A stretch of DNA of 64,000 nucleotides from an uncultured Acidobacteriota bacterium (GTDB lineage Bacteria > Acidobacteriota > Terriglobia > Bryobacterales > Bryobacteraceae). Below, in pieces: positions 25,789-35,336 of this stretch. The notes beneath the pieces were generated by a model, which saw nothing but the letters and a program-made list of their open reading frames with translations, did no database searches and had not been told where the DNA came from. The position numbers and the translations under genes were made by a program. The stretch spans positions 1 through 64,000 of the forward strand of contig CADEFM010000016.1 in NCBI GenBank assembly GCA_902826605.1, written 5' to 3'. Positions within the stretch are counted from its first letter, which is position 1. The number at the start of each line of letters is the position of its first letter.

Positions 25789-28700
25789 GAGCCACCGCCT
25801 TATACCGCGGTACGCCCAGCACGCGCTTGTATTCGTGCGGGAACACTTTTACGAAATTGGGCAACATCCGATTCCAGTTCTCCAAAATCCAATTCGCGCG
25901 CGGGCTTTGCGTTTCTTCCGCGTGCCGCGCGATCCAGTAGCGCACTAGCCCGATGTCTTTCTCTTCTTCCAGCGGCTCCAAATCCACTCCCGCCACGTTA
26001 CAGCGCGTGGCTTGAAATTCACCGGTTTCGTCAAGTACGTAGGCCACTCCCCCGCTCATGCCCGCTGCGAAGTTCTTGCCGGTCTCGCCGAGAACGATGA
26101 TCAGGCCGTTCGTCATATATTCGCAGCCGTGGTCGCCTACGCCTTCCACCACAGCCGTCGCGCCGGAGTTGCGGACGGCGAAGCGCTCGCCGGCGCGGCC
26201 GTTAAAGTAAGCCTCGCCGCTGGTCGCGCCGTAGAGCACCGTGTTGCCGATCAGTATGTTCTTCTCCGGCAGGAAGGTCGATTTGCGGGGAGGATACACA
26301 ATCAGGCGGCCGCCCGAAAGGCCCTTGCCGGCATAGTCATTGCTGTCGCCTTCCAGCTCCAGCGTCACGCCGCGGGCTAAAAACGCACCGAAGCTCTGTC
26401 CCGCTGAACCACTGAACTTGAAATGAATGGTATCGGGCTCCAGTCCTTTGGGGCCATGCGCTTTGGCGATTTCGCCGGATAGCATCGCGCCCACCGTGCG
26501 ATCCACGTTCCGGATGGGCAGATCGATATCCACCTGCGCGCCGTTTTCGATAGCGGGCTTGGCGTATTCGATCAAGCGGTAGTCCAGTGCATCCTGCAAT
26601 CCATGGTCCTGCGTGGTGGTGCAGCGGCGGCCCACCCGCCCCGGTACTTGTGGTGTATAAAGCAGTTGCGAATAGTCCAGACCGCGCGCCTTCCAGTGCT
26701 CGATGGCGGGGCGCATCCGAATCAGATCCGCGCGGCCGACCATGTCACTCATTTTGCGGAAGCCGAGCTTAGCCATCCACTGGCGCACCTGTTCGGCCAC
26801 GAAGAAAAAGAAATTGATCACGTGTTCGGGCGTGCCTGTAAATTTCTTGCGCAGCGCGGGGTCCTGCGTCGCGATGCCCACCGGACAAGTATTCAGGTGG
26901 CACTTGCGCATCATGATACAGCCCATCGCGATCAAAGGCGCGGTGGAAAAGCCGAACTCCTCGGCGCCCAGCAGCGCCGCGATGGTCACATCGCGTCCGG
27001 TTTGCAGCTTGCCATCAGTTTGCAGCACGATGCGGCTGCGCAGGTCATTCATTACCAACACCTGCTGCGCTTCGGCCAAACCCAATTCCCAAGGAATGCC
27101 CGCGTGACGCAGCGAAGTCAGCGGGGAAGCGCCAGTGCCTCCGTCATAGCCGCTGATCAGCACCACGTCGGCGTGCGCTTTTGCAACACCCGCTGCTACG
27201 GTGCCGACGCCCACCTCCGCAACCAGCTTTACGGAAATGCGAGCCTTGGGATTGACGTTTTTCAGATCGTAGATTAACTGCGCCAAGTCCTCGATGGAAT
27301 AAATGTCGTGATGCGGAGGGGGCGAAATCAGACCCACTCCGGGAATCGCGTGCCGAACGCGCGCCACTACTTCATCCACTTTATGGCCGGGAAGCTGGCC
27401 GCCTTCGCCGGGTTTGGCGCCCTGCGCGATCTTGATCTGCAATTCATCGGCATTGACCATGTAATGCGTGGTTACGCCGAATCGCCCGGAGGCCACTTGT
27501 TTGATGGAACTGCGGCGCCAGTCGCCGTTGGGATCTTTCTCGAAGCGCGCCGCATCTTCACCGCCTTCCCCCGTGTTGGAGCGGCCGCCCATGCGGTTCA
27601 TGGCAATGGCCAGCGTCTCATGCGCCTCTTTTGAAATGGAGCCGAACGACATCGCTCCCGTGGCGAAGCGCTTCACGATCGCGCTCGCAGGTTCCACTTC
27701 CTCGATCGGCACCGGCTTCTTGGCGGCTTTCAATTCCATCAAGCCGCGCAGCGTGCACAGGTCGCGATTCTGTTTGTCGATCAGGTCCGTATATTCCTGG
27801 AACGTCGCCGGATTGTTAGTTTGCACCGCGTGCTGAATCTTGCTTACGGTCACAGGATTCAACAAGTGATACTCCCCCTTAATCCGGTATTGATAGGAAC
27901 CGCCCGGATCCAGGTCGGTGACGGAATCGGTCACCGGACTGAAAGCAAACTCATGCTTCATCTGTGCTTCTTTGGCAAGAACGTCCAGCCCCACGCCTTC
28001 AATGCGCGACGCCGTTCCGGTGAAATATTTGTCGATCAGCTGCTGATTCAGGCCGATGGCTTCGAATACCTGAGCGCCACGGTAGCTCTGCAGGGTTGAG
28101 ATGCCCATCTTCGAGAAGACCTTGAGCAGTCCCTTGTTGACGGCCTTCTTGAAGTTCTTGAGCGCCTCCGGGAATGCTTTGTCGCCCAGGCGGCCTTTCT
28201 GCGCCATGTCCTCCAGCGTTTCAATCGCCAGGTAAGGATTCACCGCGCTCGCGCCATAACCGATCAGCAGGCAAAAATGCATGATCTCGCGCGGCTCGCC
28301 CGATTCGATGATCAGCGCGACTTGAGTTCGCTTGCGCTCGCGCACCAGATGATTGTGGACTGCGGTCAAAGCGAGCAGTGACGGAATGGGTGCGTACTGT
28401 TTGTCCACGCCACGGTCGCTCAGAACCAGAATGCGGTAACCGTCGCGGATGGCCATATCCGCGCGGCGGCAAATGCCGTCCAGCGCCGCTTCCAGATCCT
28501 CCCCGCCGCCATTGGCAGGGTACAGAGTCTGAATGGTGGTCGCAAGAAAATCGCCCCAACTGACCCGTCGCAGCCGCTCCAGATCCATATTGGTCAAGAT
28601 GGGATGCGGCAGTTTGAGTGTGTGGCAATGCTGTGGCGTTTCTTCGAGGATATTCCGTTCCGTGCCGATGTAGCTGTTCAACGACATGACCAGCTCTTCG

Positions 28701-30310
28701 CGGATGGGATCGATTGCGGGATTGGTCACCTGCGCGAACAACTGTTTGAAGTAATTGAACAACGGCTGCGGCTTGTCTGAAAGACAAGCGAGCGGCGTAT
28801 CCACGCCCATGGATCCGATCGGTTCTTCGCCTGCACCGGCCATGGAGGAAATGATCATTTTCAGGTCTTCCTCGGTATACCCGAAGGCCCGTTGTCGCGC
28901 CAACACGGTAGTGGAATCGAATCCGTACGCTCGTGCTGGCTGCGGCAGCTGGTCGAGGGTAAGCTGATTCTCCTTCAGCCACTCGCCGTAGGGCTGCCGT
29001 GAAGACAGCATGTGCTTGATTTCTTCGTCGGGAACGATGCGATGCTCTTGCAGGTTCACCAGCAGCATTTTCCCAGGCTGCAGGCGGCCTTTATATTCGA
29101 CGTCCTCGGGCTTCACTGGCAACACCCCGGTTTCCGACGCCATGATCATCAGTCCATCTTTGGTGATCATGTAGCGCGCGGGACGCAAGCCGTTGCGGTC
29201 GAGCGTGGCGCCCAGCCATTTGCCATCTGTAAACGCCACTGCCGCCGGGCCATCCCAGGGTTCCATCAGCGACGCATGATATTCGTAGAACGCGCGCTTT
29301 TCATCAGGCATGGTGGTGTCTGAGTCCCAGGCTTCCGGGATCAGCATGGCCATCACATGCGGTAATTCACGGCCGGCGAGCGTCAGCATCTCCACGGCAT
29401 TGTCCAGCGAAGCGGTGTCGCTCGCGCCAGGAGGAATCACGGGGAAGATCTTCGTAATGTCGTCGCCGAAAAGGTCGGACTTGAGGACGGATTCGCGCGC
29501 TGCCATCCAGTTCGTATTGCCCTTGATGGTGTTGATCTCACCGTTGTGGCAGATCATGCGGAATGGGTGCGCCAATTGCCACGTCGGAAACGTGTTGGTG
29601 GAAAACCGCTGATGCACCATGCAGAACGAACTCTTCGCCAGAGGGTCCGCCAGTTCCAGATAGAAGTCGGGAATCTGCGGCGCGAGCAGCAGGCCTTTAT
29701 AAACCACGGTGCGCGACGAAAGCGACGGAACGTAGAAAAATCCCTTCTCATGAAAATCGCTCTCGGCCACTTCTTTATCCGCGCGCCGCCGGACCACGTA
29801 GAGACGCCGCTCGAAGTCGTCCTGCGACATTTCTTCGTCCGCTTGGATGAAGACCTGTTCAATGTAGGGCTGGGTTGCGCGCGCCTGACGCCCAATGGCA
29901 TCGCCATGCAGCGGCGTATCGCGCCATCCCAATACCTGCAAGCCTTCTTCGCGGGCGATGCGCTCGACGATGCCTTCACATAACAAGCGCTGCTGCATCT
30001 CTACTGGCAGGAAGATCATGCCCACGCCGTACTTTCCCGGCTCCGGCAGCGTGAAACCCAGCTTGCCGCATTCCCGCGAGAAGAATTCGTGCGGGATCTG
30101 CACCAGAATGCCCGCTCCGTCGCCCGTCTCAGGGTCGCAGCCGCACGCACCGCGATGCGTGAGGTTAATGAGGATCTCAATCCCCTTGCGGATAATGTCG
30201 TGCGATTTTTCGCCCTTCAAATTGACCACGAACCCCATGCCACACGCGTCGTGTTCGTGGCTGGGGTGGTACAGGCCTTGAGGTGCGGGCAGGCCGGCAG
30301 GAAAAGACAT
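25781..30310 (-). CDS. gltB: Glutamate synthase large subunit
   Basis: Starting at ATG 30310 gives 1,509 residues. Cys23 in [10 protein letters not shown] is the glutaminase nucleophile exposed after removal of a 22-residue propeptide. The glutamine amidotransferase domain (about 23-430) contains [12 protein letters not shown] and NGEINT. A central domain and an FMN-binding synthase domain follow, with [20 protein letters not shown] and the 3Fe-4S cysteines in [17 protein letters not shown]-terminal GxGxG beta-helix (about 1250-1450) completes it. It converts glutamine plus 2-oxoglutarate to two glutamates. The divergent LysR gene 86 bp away probably controls this operon. Confidence 0.97.
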   Translation of the reverse strand: MSFPAGLPAPQGLYHPSHEHDACGMGFVVNLKGEKSHDIIRKGIEILINLTHRGACGCDPETGDGAGILVQIPHEFFSRECGKLGFTLPEPGKYGVGMIFLPVEMQQRLLCEGIVERIAREEGLQVLGWRDTPLHGDAIGRQARATQPYIEQVFIQADEEMSQDDFERRLYVVRRRADKEVAESDFHEKGFFYVPSLSSRTVVYKGLLLAPQIPDFYLELADPLAKSSFCMVHQRFSTNTFPTWQLAHPFRMICHNGEINTIKGNTNWMAARESVLKSDLFGDDITKIFPVIPPGASDTASLDNAVEMLTLAGRELPHVMAMLIPEAWDSDTTMPDEKRAFYEYHASLMEPWDGPAAVAFTDGKWLGATLDRNGLRPARYMITKDGLMIMASETGVLPVKPEDVEYKGRLQPGKMLLVNLQEHRIVPDEEIKHMLSSRQPYGEWLKENQLTLDQLPQPARAYGFDSTTVLARQRAFGYTEEDLKMIISSMAGAGEEPIGSMGVDTPLACLSDKPQPLFNYFKQLFAQVTNPAIDPIREELVMSLNSYIGTERNILEETPQHCHTLKLPHPILTNMDLERLRRVSWGDFLATTIQTLYPANGGGEDLEAALDGICRRADMAIRDGYRILVLSDRGVDKQYAPIPSLLALTAVHNHLVRERKRTQVALIIESGEPREIMHFCLLIGYGASAVNPYLAIETLEDMAQKGRLGDKAFPEALKNFKKAVNKGLLKVFSKMGISTLQSYRGAQVFEAIGLNQQLIDKYFTGTASRIEGVGLDVLAKEAQMKHEFAFSPVTDSVTDLDPGGSYQYRIKGEYHLLNPVTVSKIQHAVQTNNPATFQEYTDLIDKQNRDLCTLRGLMELKAAKKPVPIEEVEPASAIVKRFATGAMSFGSISKEAHETLAIAMNRMGGRSNTGEGGEDAARFEKDPNGDWRRSSIKQVASGRFGVTTHYMVNADELQIKIAQGAKPGEGGQLPGHKVDEVVARVRHAIPGVGLISPPPHHDIYSIEDLAQLIYDLKNVNPKARISVKLVAEVGVGTVAAGVAKAHADVVLISGYDGGTGASPLTSLRHAGIPWELGLAEAQQVLVMNDLRSRIVLQTDGKLQTGRDVTIAALLGAEEFGFSTAPLIAMGCIMMRKCHLNTCPVGIATQDPALRKKFTGTPEHVINFFFFVAEQVRQWMAKLGFRKMSDMVGRADLIRMRPAIEHWKARGLDYSQLLYTPQVPGRVGRRCTTTQDHGLQDALDYRLIEYAKPAIENGAQVDIDLPIRNVDRTVGAMLSGEIAKAHGPKGLEPDTIHFKFSGSAGQSFGAFLARGVTLELEGDSNDYAGKGLSGGRLIVYPPRKSTFLPEKNILIGNTVLYGATSGEAYFNGRAGERFAVRNSGATAVVEGVGDHGCEYMTNGLIIVLGETGKNFAAGMSGGVAYVLDETGEFQATRCNVAGVDLEPLEEEKDIGLVRYWIARHAEETQSPRANWILENWNRMLPNFVKVFPHEYKRVLGVPRYKAVARG

Positions 30311-30362
30311 GGTCCAGAATACCTTAGCCAATAGTATCACGTCAACAGGAATTATAAGCTTG

Positions 30363-30390
30363 CAATATTAGTAATGGTAATGTTATATTG
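30363..30390. promoter_or_regulatory. Dyad operator between gltB and the LysR gene
   Basis: CAATATTA (30363-30370) and TTATATTG (30383-30390) form an inverted repeat (7 of 8 pairs) around GTAATGGTAATG, itself a tandem GTAATG. It sits in the 86-bp divergent gap, touching the LysR start region. Size and A/T-rich arms fit a LysR-type T-N11-A site. Confidence 0.5.
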
Positions 30391-30396
30391 TTCGCA

Positions 30397-31293
30397 GTGA
30401 CCTACGAAAGTCTCAAACTTTTCAAAGACATCGCCCAAACTCGCAGCTTCAGCCGGGCCGCGTCCATGAATGAAGTGAGCCAGTCCGCAGCCAGCCAGCA
30501 TGTCCAAGATCTCGAAAAGACAATGGGAGTGATGCTGTTGGACCGCTCCACGCGCCCCCTGGTAGTCACGCCCGCAGGAGAAATTTATACGGAGTTCTGC
30601 CGCGACGTGCTGCGCCGGCATGAAGAATTCGAAGCGCAGATCGGCGGCATGCGCCAGCAAGCCACTGGCACGGTTCGAGTGGCGTCGATTTACTCGATCG
30701 GTCTCAGTGAAATGGCTGAGTTGGAAGCAGAATTTTCCAAACGCCAGCCGCAAGCGCAACTGGAAGTGGAATATCTGCGGCCCGAGCGTGTGTACGCGGC
30801 CGTTCTGGCGGATGAAGCAGATCTCGGGCTGGTCAGCTATCCGGAGCCGAGCCGCGAGATCACGGTGATTCCATGGCGTCACGAAGAAATGGTGGTGGCC
30901 GCTGCGCCAGACCATCCGCTAACCGCCTTGCCCCGTATTTTTGCCCACGATCTGAATGGCTTGGAATTCATAGGCTTCGATGAAGATCTGCCTATACGCC
31001 GTGAAGTGAACCGCTTCCTCAAAGAGCATGGCGTTGAAGTCATGGAGACGCTGCATTTCGACAATCTACAGATGATTAAAGAGGCAGTGGCTCACACGGC
31101 AGGCGTAAGTATCGTTCCGGCCCGTATTTTGCGGGATGAGGTCGCGCAGGGCCGGCTGGTAGCGATTCCCATAGCGGCCGCGGACCTGTACCGCCCGCTC
31201 GGCATCATTCACCGGAAGAAGAAGCGCTTCCATCCCGTGGGGCAGGCGTTTCTGGATCTGCTGCGGGAAAAGCCGGCGCTGGCCGAAAACTAA
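30397..31293 (+). CDS. LysR-family transcriptional regulator, probable glutamate synthase regulator
   Basis: The 298-residue product starts at GTG 30397 (TTG 30388 is possible but lies inside the dyad). The N-terminal winged helix reads SLKLFKDIAQTRSFSRAA and QSAASQHVQDLEKTMGVMLLDR. The effector domain starts near residue 90 (ATGTVRVASIYSIG) and is of periplasmic-binding-protein type. It is divergent from gltB-gltD, the same arrangement as gltC and gltAB in Bacillus. A role in nitrogen control of gltBD is therefore a reasonable inference. Its 3' end overlaps the convergent membrane protein gene by 89 bp. Confidence 0.9.
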   Translation: MTYESLKLFKDIAQTRSFSRAASMNEVSQSAASQHVQDLEKTMGVMLLDRSTRPLVVTPAGEIYTEFCRDVLRRHEEFEAQIGGMRQQATGTVRVASIYSIGLSEMAELEAEFSKRQPQAQLEVEYLRPERVYAAVLADEADLGLVSYPEPSREITVIPWRHEEMVVAAAPDHPLTALPRIFAHDLNGLEFIGFDEDLPIRREVNRFLKEHGVEVMETLHFDNLQMIKEAVAHTAGVSIVPARILRDEVAQGRLVAIPIAAADLYRPLGIIHRKKKRFHPVGQAFLDLLREKPALAEN

Positions 31294-32887
31294 TCGCGAT
31301 CAAAATCAATGTGGCCAGCAGATAGGCGCCTGTAGTGGCCATCAAGGCGGATGGCGTTAGGAAGCCGGGTTTGTTGACCGCCAGATTCTCGAAGAACACC
31401 CCCAGCCCCATTTCCACGTACTGCGACAGATGTGCTGTCGGCATCCCTCCGGAAACCGTGTGCGACGTCATGCCCGTGTAGTACGGGAACAGCATCATCC
31501 AGTTCCCAAATGTTTCCAGAGCCAGAAAAGTGATGGCAAGAAATGGAAACGGCGCAAGCATCCAGCGCGAGGGAAGGAGGCGTGCTAGGCCGGTTGCCAG
31601 CAGGACCATCAACGGTGCAATCAGCGAATAAAGATAGAATCCGAGTGACAGACCATGAAAGCTCGCCCAGCTCATCGCGCCGTGATAGCATAAGCCGGCG
31701 AAGAGAAAAACGCAGGGCAGCGCCGCGAACCACAGCCGCATCGGAGCAGTTAGTCCGCTGCGAGGGCGTGCGATCTGGAAAGCAACTCCAGCCGCAGCGA
31801 AGACAAAAACAGCCTCCACCGCGCGATACATCCATTCGCGCACTTCAAGAAAGCTCCAGTTTCCCGTCCAGATGAAAGAGACCGCCAGAAAGTGCAGAAT
31901 ACGGTTCCAGTTCGCGTCCCGGAACGCTTCCCATACAGAGATCCTGGCTGCCATCGATGCGCCGATTGATTGTTCTCCCGTTGCGGACCCGGTGATCATC
32001 ATGGTCCGGACGTACCACCACCCCGCCAGTGTCGCGCAAACCGCGCCGGCCACGGCTGCTTGCCGGATCGCGGAGGCGCGCCCCTGCGGGTTCTTCCAGA
32101 CGCTCCAACCAAGCAGGAGCGCCGCCACTGGCAGCAAGCTCAGAAAATAGGCCTTGGCAAGCAATGCAATCCCCAGCGTGATGCCCAGCCAAAAGCCGTG
32201 ACGTGGGTCCGGTTCGCTGGCCATCATCCGGAAGGCCGCGAGCGAAAACAGGCTTCCCGCGACGATGGCCAGGGATTCGTTGCTCACACGCAAAACCATG
32301 AACATTAGCTGGGGAATTAGCGCCAAAGTTGCCGTCGCTATGATCGCCAGTGGTTCCTGCATGAGAGCGCGGCGAAACGCGAGATATGCGATGGGAATGA
32401 CCAGCGAGGATAGCAAAATCGTCGCATACCGCAGTATCCAAATCTGCGAGAGAAACGGAAGTCCCCGAACCGCCACATATATAGGCGTCATCACCCAGTA
32501 GTACAGAGGAGCCTGCTGAGCCTCATACAGCCGGATCGGCGGGTCGGCGGATCGAGTTGCAAGCGATTCGGGAAGGTTGTGCAATTGAATTCGGCGCGCT
32601 TCGCGCTCGGTGGCCGCCAGTTTCCAATAGTCATCATGGGTGGTGAGATTCGGGGAGAACCGCAATACCTCTCGCGACAAGGGCGCCAATTGCAGAGACC
32701 GCAGTACTTGCTCCGAACTGCTGGCCGTGCGAGGATCCGGCAAACTTCCATGCACCGCGATGTATTGGATCATCGAAAAGTGCGAAAACTCATCAAAGCC
32801 CTCCCACAGAGGGGTAACCGAAGCGTAAAAACCTGCTCGTAAGAAGAAACATGCCCAGATCGCAAAGATCGCTATTCTCGGGGACAT
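31205..32887 (-). CDS. Polytopic GT39/ArnT-like membrane glycosyltransferase
   Basis: The 560-residue protein (ATG 32887; GTG 32890 possible) has about 11-12 TM segments. After the first TM it has an acidic motif TPLWEGFDEFSHF in the first periplasmic loop, where lipid-linked-sugar transferases of the PMT/ArnT/DUF2142 type carry catalytic Asp/Glu. Phrases such as YEAQQAPLYYWVMTPIY are typical of this superfamily. It probably uses a polyprenyl-linked sugar at the periplasmic face. The last 27 residues (Pro/Ala/Ser-rich) are encoded within the convergent LysR gene. It begins next to the toxin stop, so it may share that transcript. Confidence 0.8.
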   Translation of the reverse strand: MSPRIAIFAIWACFFLRAGFYASVTPLWEGFDEFSHFSMIQYIAVHGSLPDPRTASSSEQVLRSLQLAPLSREVLRFSPNLTTHDDYWKLAATEREARRIQLHNLPESLATRSADPPIRLYEAQQAPLYYWVMTPIYVAVRGLPFLSQIWILRYATILLSSLVIPIAYLAFRRALMQEPLAIIATATLALIPQLMFMVLRVSNESLAIVAGSLFSLAAFRMMASEPDPRHGFWLGITLGIALLAKAYFLSLLPVAALLLGWSVWKNPQGRASAIRQAAVAGAVCATLAGWWYVRTMMITGSATGEQSIGASMAARISVWEAFRDANWNRILHFLAVSFIWTGNWSFLEVREWMYRAVEAVFVFAAAGVAFQIARPRSGLTAPMRLWFAALPCVFLFAGLCYHGAMSWASFHGLSLGFYLYSLIAPLMVLLATGLARLLPSRWMLAPFPFLAITFLALETFGNWMMLFPYYTGMTSHTVSGGMPTAHLSQYVEMGLGVFFENLAVNKPGFLTPSALMATTGAYLLATLILIAISFRPAPAFPAADPETPAPRDGSASSSGE

Positions 32888-32890
32888 CAC

Positions 32891-33205
32891 CTACGAATCA
32901 TCCCGCAACTCCCGCCGGGCCGTATGATACACGCGCAAGATAAGCACTGTGCCGCGTGGTTCATCGACCTGGAACACAATCCGATGCGAATGATGGATTA
33001 GTTGGCGAACGCCCTTCGTCCGGAGACGTTCTTCTCTGACCAATGCACAGCGATGTGGTGCATATTCGAGCGACCAGAGGGCGGCGAGCAGCTCGTTCCA
33101 CCACCGTTCTGCGGCTGCGGGCGCGTTGCCCTGGGTTTGCAAGTAGATAACGTAGCTCTCCGCGTCGGTCTGAGCGAGCTGAGTTATTTCAACGACGAAA
33201 TCCAA
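32891..33205 (-). CDS. RelE/ParE-superfamily toxin
   Basis: The 104-residue product starts at TTG 33205, overlapping the antitoxin by 17 nt; a longer ATG frame begins at 33256. It matches the fold: VVEITQLAQTDAESYVIYLQTQ (first beta strand and helix), PHRCALVREERLRTKGVRQLIHHSHRIVFQVDE (central sheet) and VLILRVYHTARRE (final strand with HxxR). ParE-like members poison gyrase and RelE-like ones cleave mRNA. This one cannot be assigned between them by eye. Confidence 0.85.
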   Translation of the reverse strand: MDFVVEITQLAQTDAESYVIYLQTQGNAPAAAERWWNELLAALWSLEYAPHRCALVREERLRTKGVRQLIHHSHRIVFQVDEPRGTVLILRVYHTARRELRDDS

Positions 33206-33413
33206 GTTTGGCCCCGAGGTCAGAGAGAGCCTGCCGGGCTGGGCGAGTCTTCCCATCCTCGGCTTCCGCTAGTCCCTGCTCGACGGCAGCGATGAATTGT
33301 GTTTCTTCTTCTGTTTCCATTACGCGGTGTAAGTACTCCTCTACGCTCAATCCAAGTGCATCAGCATTGGAGATCAAGCGTTGCTCCGTTTCCCGTGAAA
33401 TAGTGAGAGCCAT
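33189..33413 (-). CDS. Antitoxin partner of the RelE/ParE toxin
   Basis: The 74-residue protein lies upstream of, and overlaps, the toxin gene. Its N-terminus (MALTISRETEQRLISNADALGLSVEEYLHRVM) looks like a short ribbon-helix-helix. An acidic and then basic tail likely wraps the toxin. Gene order antitoxin-toxin is standard for type II modules. It probably autoregulates the pair. Confidence 0.8.
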   Translation of the reverse strand: MALTISRETEQRLISNADALGLSVEEYLHRVMETEEETQFIAAVEQGLAEAEDGKTRPARQALSDLGAKLGFRR

Positions 33414-33418
33414 AACGC

Positions 33419-34354
33419 CTAGTCGATGAAGCCGAGCCTCTTGAGCGCCGGTAGCGGCTCCGGCTTATCGAAATGCGAGAGATTTTCTTTCACCCTGCCG
33501 TTGTCAAGGGCAACCGCGTAAGGCGGATTCGGGAAGGTGAACAGCTTCCGCAATGGTGCCGTATCGAAAGAAGTGCGCGCATTGAGTTTGGTATCGCGCA
33601 CGAACGATGCGGCCCATTGCGGATCATTGGTGGGCAGTCCAACGATAGTCACGTCGCTCTTCCACGGATAGGTAGACATGTCTTTGGCGGCGGCCTCGCA
33701 ATGACTGCACGCGGGGTCGTAAAAAAACAAGAAGACACGACCCTGGCGCAGGGCAAAGGGTTTGCCGTCCACAGTGATACTCGCGGGAACTTGCACGCCG
33801 CTTTGCTGCATGACGTTGTACCCGAACGCAGCGCCGGACATCATTACCAACGCGCCAAGAATCTTCAGGGCTCCGGTGAGGCTTCCCGGTTTTCGTGAAA
33901 GCCACAACGCAGTCACCGATGCCACCAGAAACGCTGCGTCGCCTATGAAAAATCCCGGGCCCACGGTGCGCTTCAGCCAGGGGAAGCAACTGCAATCGCG
34001 CCCCAGCAATTCGTTGTATCGCGCGCCTATGTACGCCATGAATGCCAGCAGCAGAAAAGTGGCAAGCATTGCGCCCCAGCGGCGGTAACGTGGGATGAAT
34101 ACCAGTACGCCCGCAAGTGTTTCGCCCACGCCCAATCCAATCGCCAGCGGCAGACTGAACATCACGGGAACCATCAGCTGCTCGGCTAAAGTTTGGAACG
34201 TGAAGGGGTCGAACATCTTGTACAATCCCGCGAAAATGAACAGGATCGCGGTGATGCCCGCGGCGGCGTGGCCCACGATGTTCTTCCAGGCGGGCAGGAC
34301 GGCCGGCGTCTCCTTAAAGTCAGCCGGAAAGTCGGCGTGAGAGGCGGTGCTCAT
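33419..34354 (-). CDS. DoxX/MauE-like membrane protein with C-terminal thioredoxin-like domain
   Basis: The 311-residue product has four to five TM segments (about 30-185), with a conserved GRDCSCFPWLKR motif between helices as in MauE/DoxX-type disulfide-handling proteins. A periplasmic thioredoxin-like domain (about 205-311) follows, with VFLFFYDPACSHCEAAAKD, where CSHC is the redox pair. It may form or reduce disulfides in exported proteins. It is divergent from thrB. Confidence 0.82.
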   Translation of the reverse strand: MSTASHADFPADFKETPAVLPAWKNIVGHAAAGITAILFIFAGLYKMFDPFTFQTLAEQLMVPVMFSLPLAIGLGVGETLAGVLVFIPRYRRWGAMLATFLLLAFMAYIGARYNELLGRDCSCFPWLKRTVGPGFFIGDAAFLVASVTALWLSRKPGSLTGALKILGALVMMSGAAFGYNVMQQSGVQVPASITVDGKPFALRQGRVFLFFYDPACSHCEAAAKDMSTYPWKSDVTIVGLPTNDPQWAASFVRDTKLNARTSFDTAPLRKLFTFPNPPYAVALDNGRVKENLSHFDKPEPLPALKRLGFID

Positions 34355-34403
34355 GCAATCATTCTAGCCGGATTGCGCGTGGGCGTGTCAGAATAGCAGG
34401 TTG

Positions 34404-35336
34404 ATGCCCGACGCCCCGTTTCGCCGCTTGCGCGTGCCTGCTTCGAGCGCCAATCTCGGGCCGGGATTCGACGCACTGGGTCTGGCGTTAGGCCTATATC
34501 TGGAGATCCGGTTCAGGCCTGCAGAGTCTCTGACCATACGAGTGGAGGGCCGGGATGCGGGGTCTATTTCGAGTGGTTCGGAGAACCTGATCTGGCAGAC
34601 CGCGCTGAAAATCGCCACGGACTTGGGCTGTGTGCTTCCCTCTGTGGAATTGGAAATACGCAACAGCATTCCCCTCGGCAAGGGATTGGGATCGAGCGCC
34701 GCCGCCCTGACGGCTGGCGTGGTGATGGCCGACGCGCTGCTCGGATTACATTGGCCTCCGCAACGGGTCTTGAACGAGGCCGCACGCATTGAGGGGCATC
34801 CGGATAATGTCGCCGCGTGCGTGCTGGGATCCATGGTTGCCAGCGCGATCGATTCCGAAGGCGTTGCGCGTGCGGTGCGATTGGAACTGCATCCACGCTA
34901 CGCCGTAGCGGTAGTGGTGCCGGATTTTCCATTGCCGACCGCCGAGGCGCGGCGAGCGCTGCCCGACTATTATTCGCGCGCCGATACCATCTTTAATGTC
35001 CAACGCAGCGCCCTGTTGATCACCGCGCTCGCCACGGGTGCGACCAGCGCGTTCCCTACTGCGCTCGAAGACCGGCTGCATCAACCCTACCGTGCGGCGC
35101 TGGTGCCTGGCCTTGATGAGATCACCAAATTACGTGCACCAGGCTTGCTTGGCTGTTCGCTCAGCGGCGCGGGACCATCGATCCTGGTCTTCTATGAGCG
35201 CGGCCAGGAAAAAGTCTGCGAACTCGTGCGCCAGGTGTTCGCGTCTAAGGGACATCAGTCCGAAGTGATGTGGACGGAACTGGCCTCCGCTGGCTATGAA
35301 TTGAGCCACGAACTAAGTAAAGACGCCTCGCCATGA
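34404..35336 (+). CDS. thrB: Homoserine kinase
   Basis: The 310-residue GHMP kinase has [19 protein letters not shown] at the N-terminus, the ATP-binding loop [16 protein letters not shown] and a C-terminal [18 protein letters not shown]. The motif [16 protein letters not shown] is characteristic of homoserine kinase. It phosphorylates homoserine on the way to threonine. ATG 34404 is used; an overlapping TTG at 34401 exists. The next gene overlaps its stop by ATGA. Confidence 0.93.
   Translation: MPDAPFRRLRVPASSANLGPGFDALGLALGLYLEIRFRPAESLTIRVEGRDAGSISSGSENLIWQTALKIATDLGCVLPSVELEIRNSIPLGKGLGSSAAALTAGVVMADALLGLHWPPQRVLNEAARIEGHPDNVAACVLGSMVASAIDSEGVARAVRLELHPRYAVAVVVPDFPLPTAEARRALPDYYSRADTIFNVQRSALLITALATGATSAFPTALEDRLHQPYRAALVPGLDEITKLRAPGLLGCSLSGAGPSILVFYERGQEKVCELVRQVFASKGHQSEVMWTELASAGYELSHELSKDASP

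Noticed and set aside
24451-26100. 549-codon open frame on the plus strand
   Set aside because: Antisense to gltD/gltB, whose motifs are unambiguous. Long antisense frames are common in GC-rich genes.
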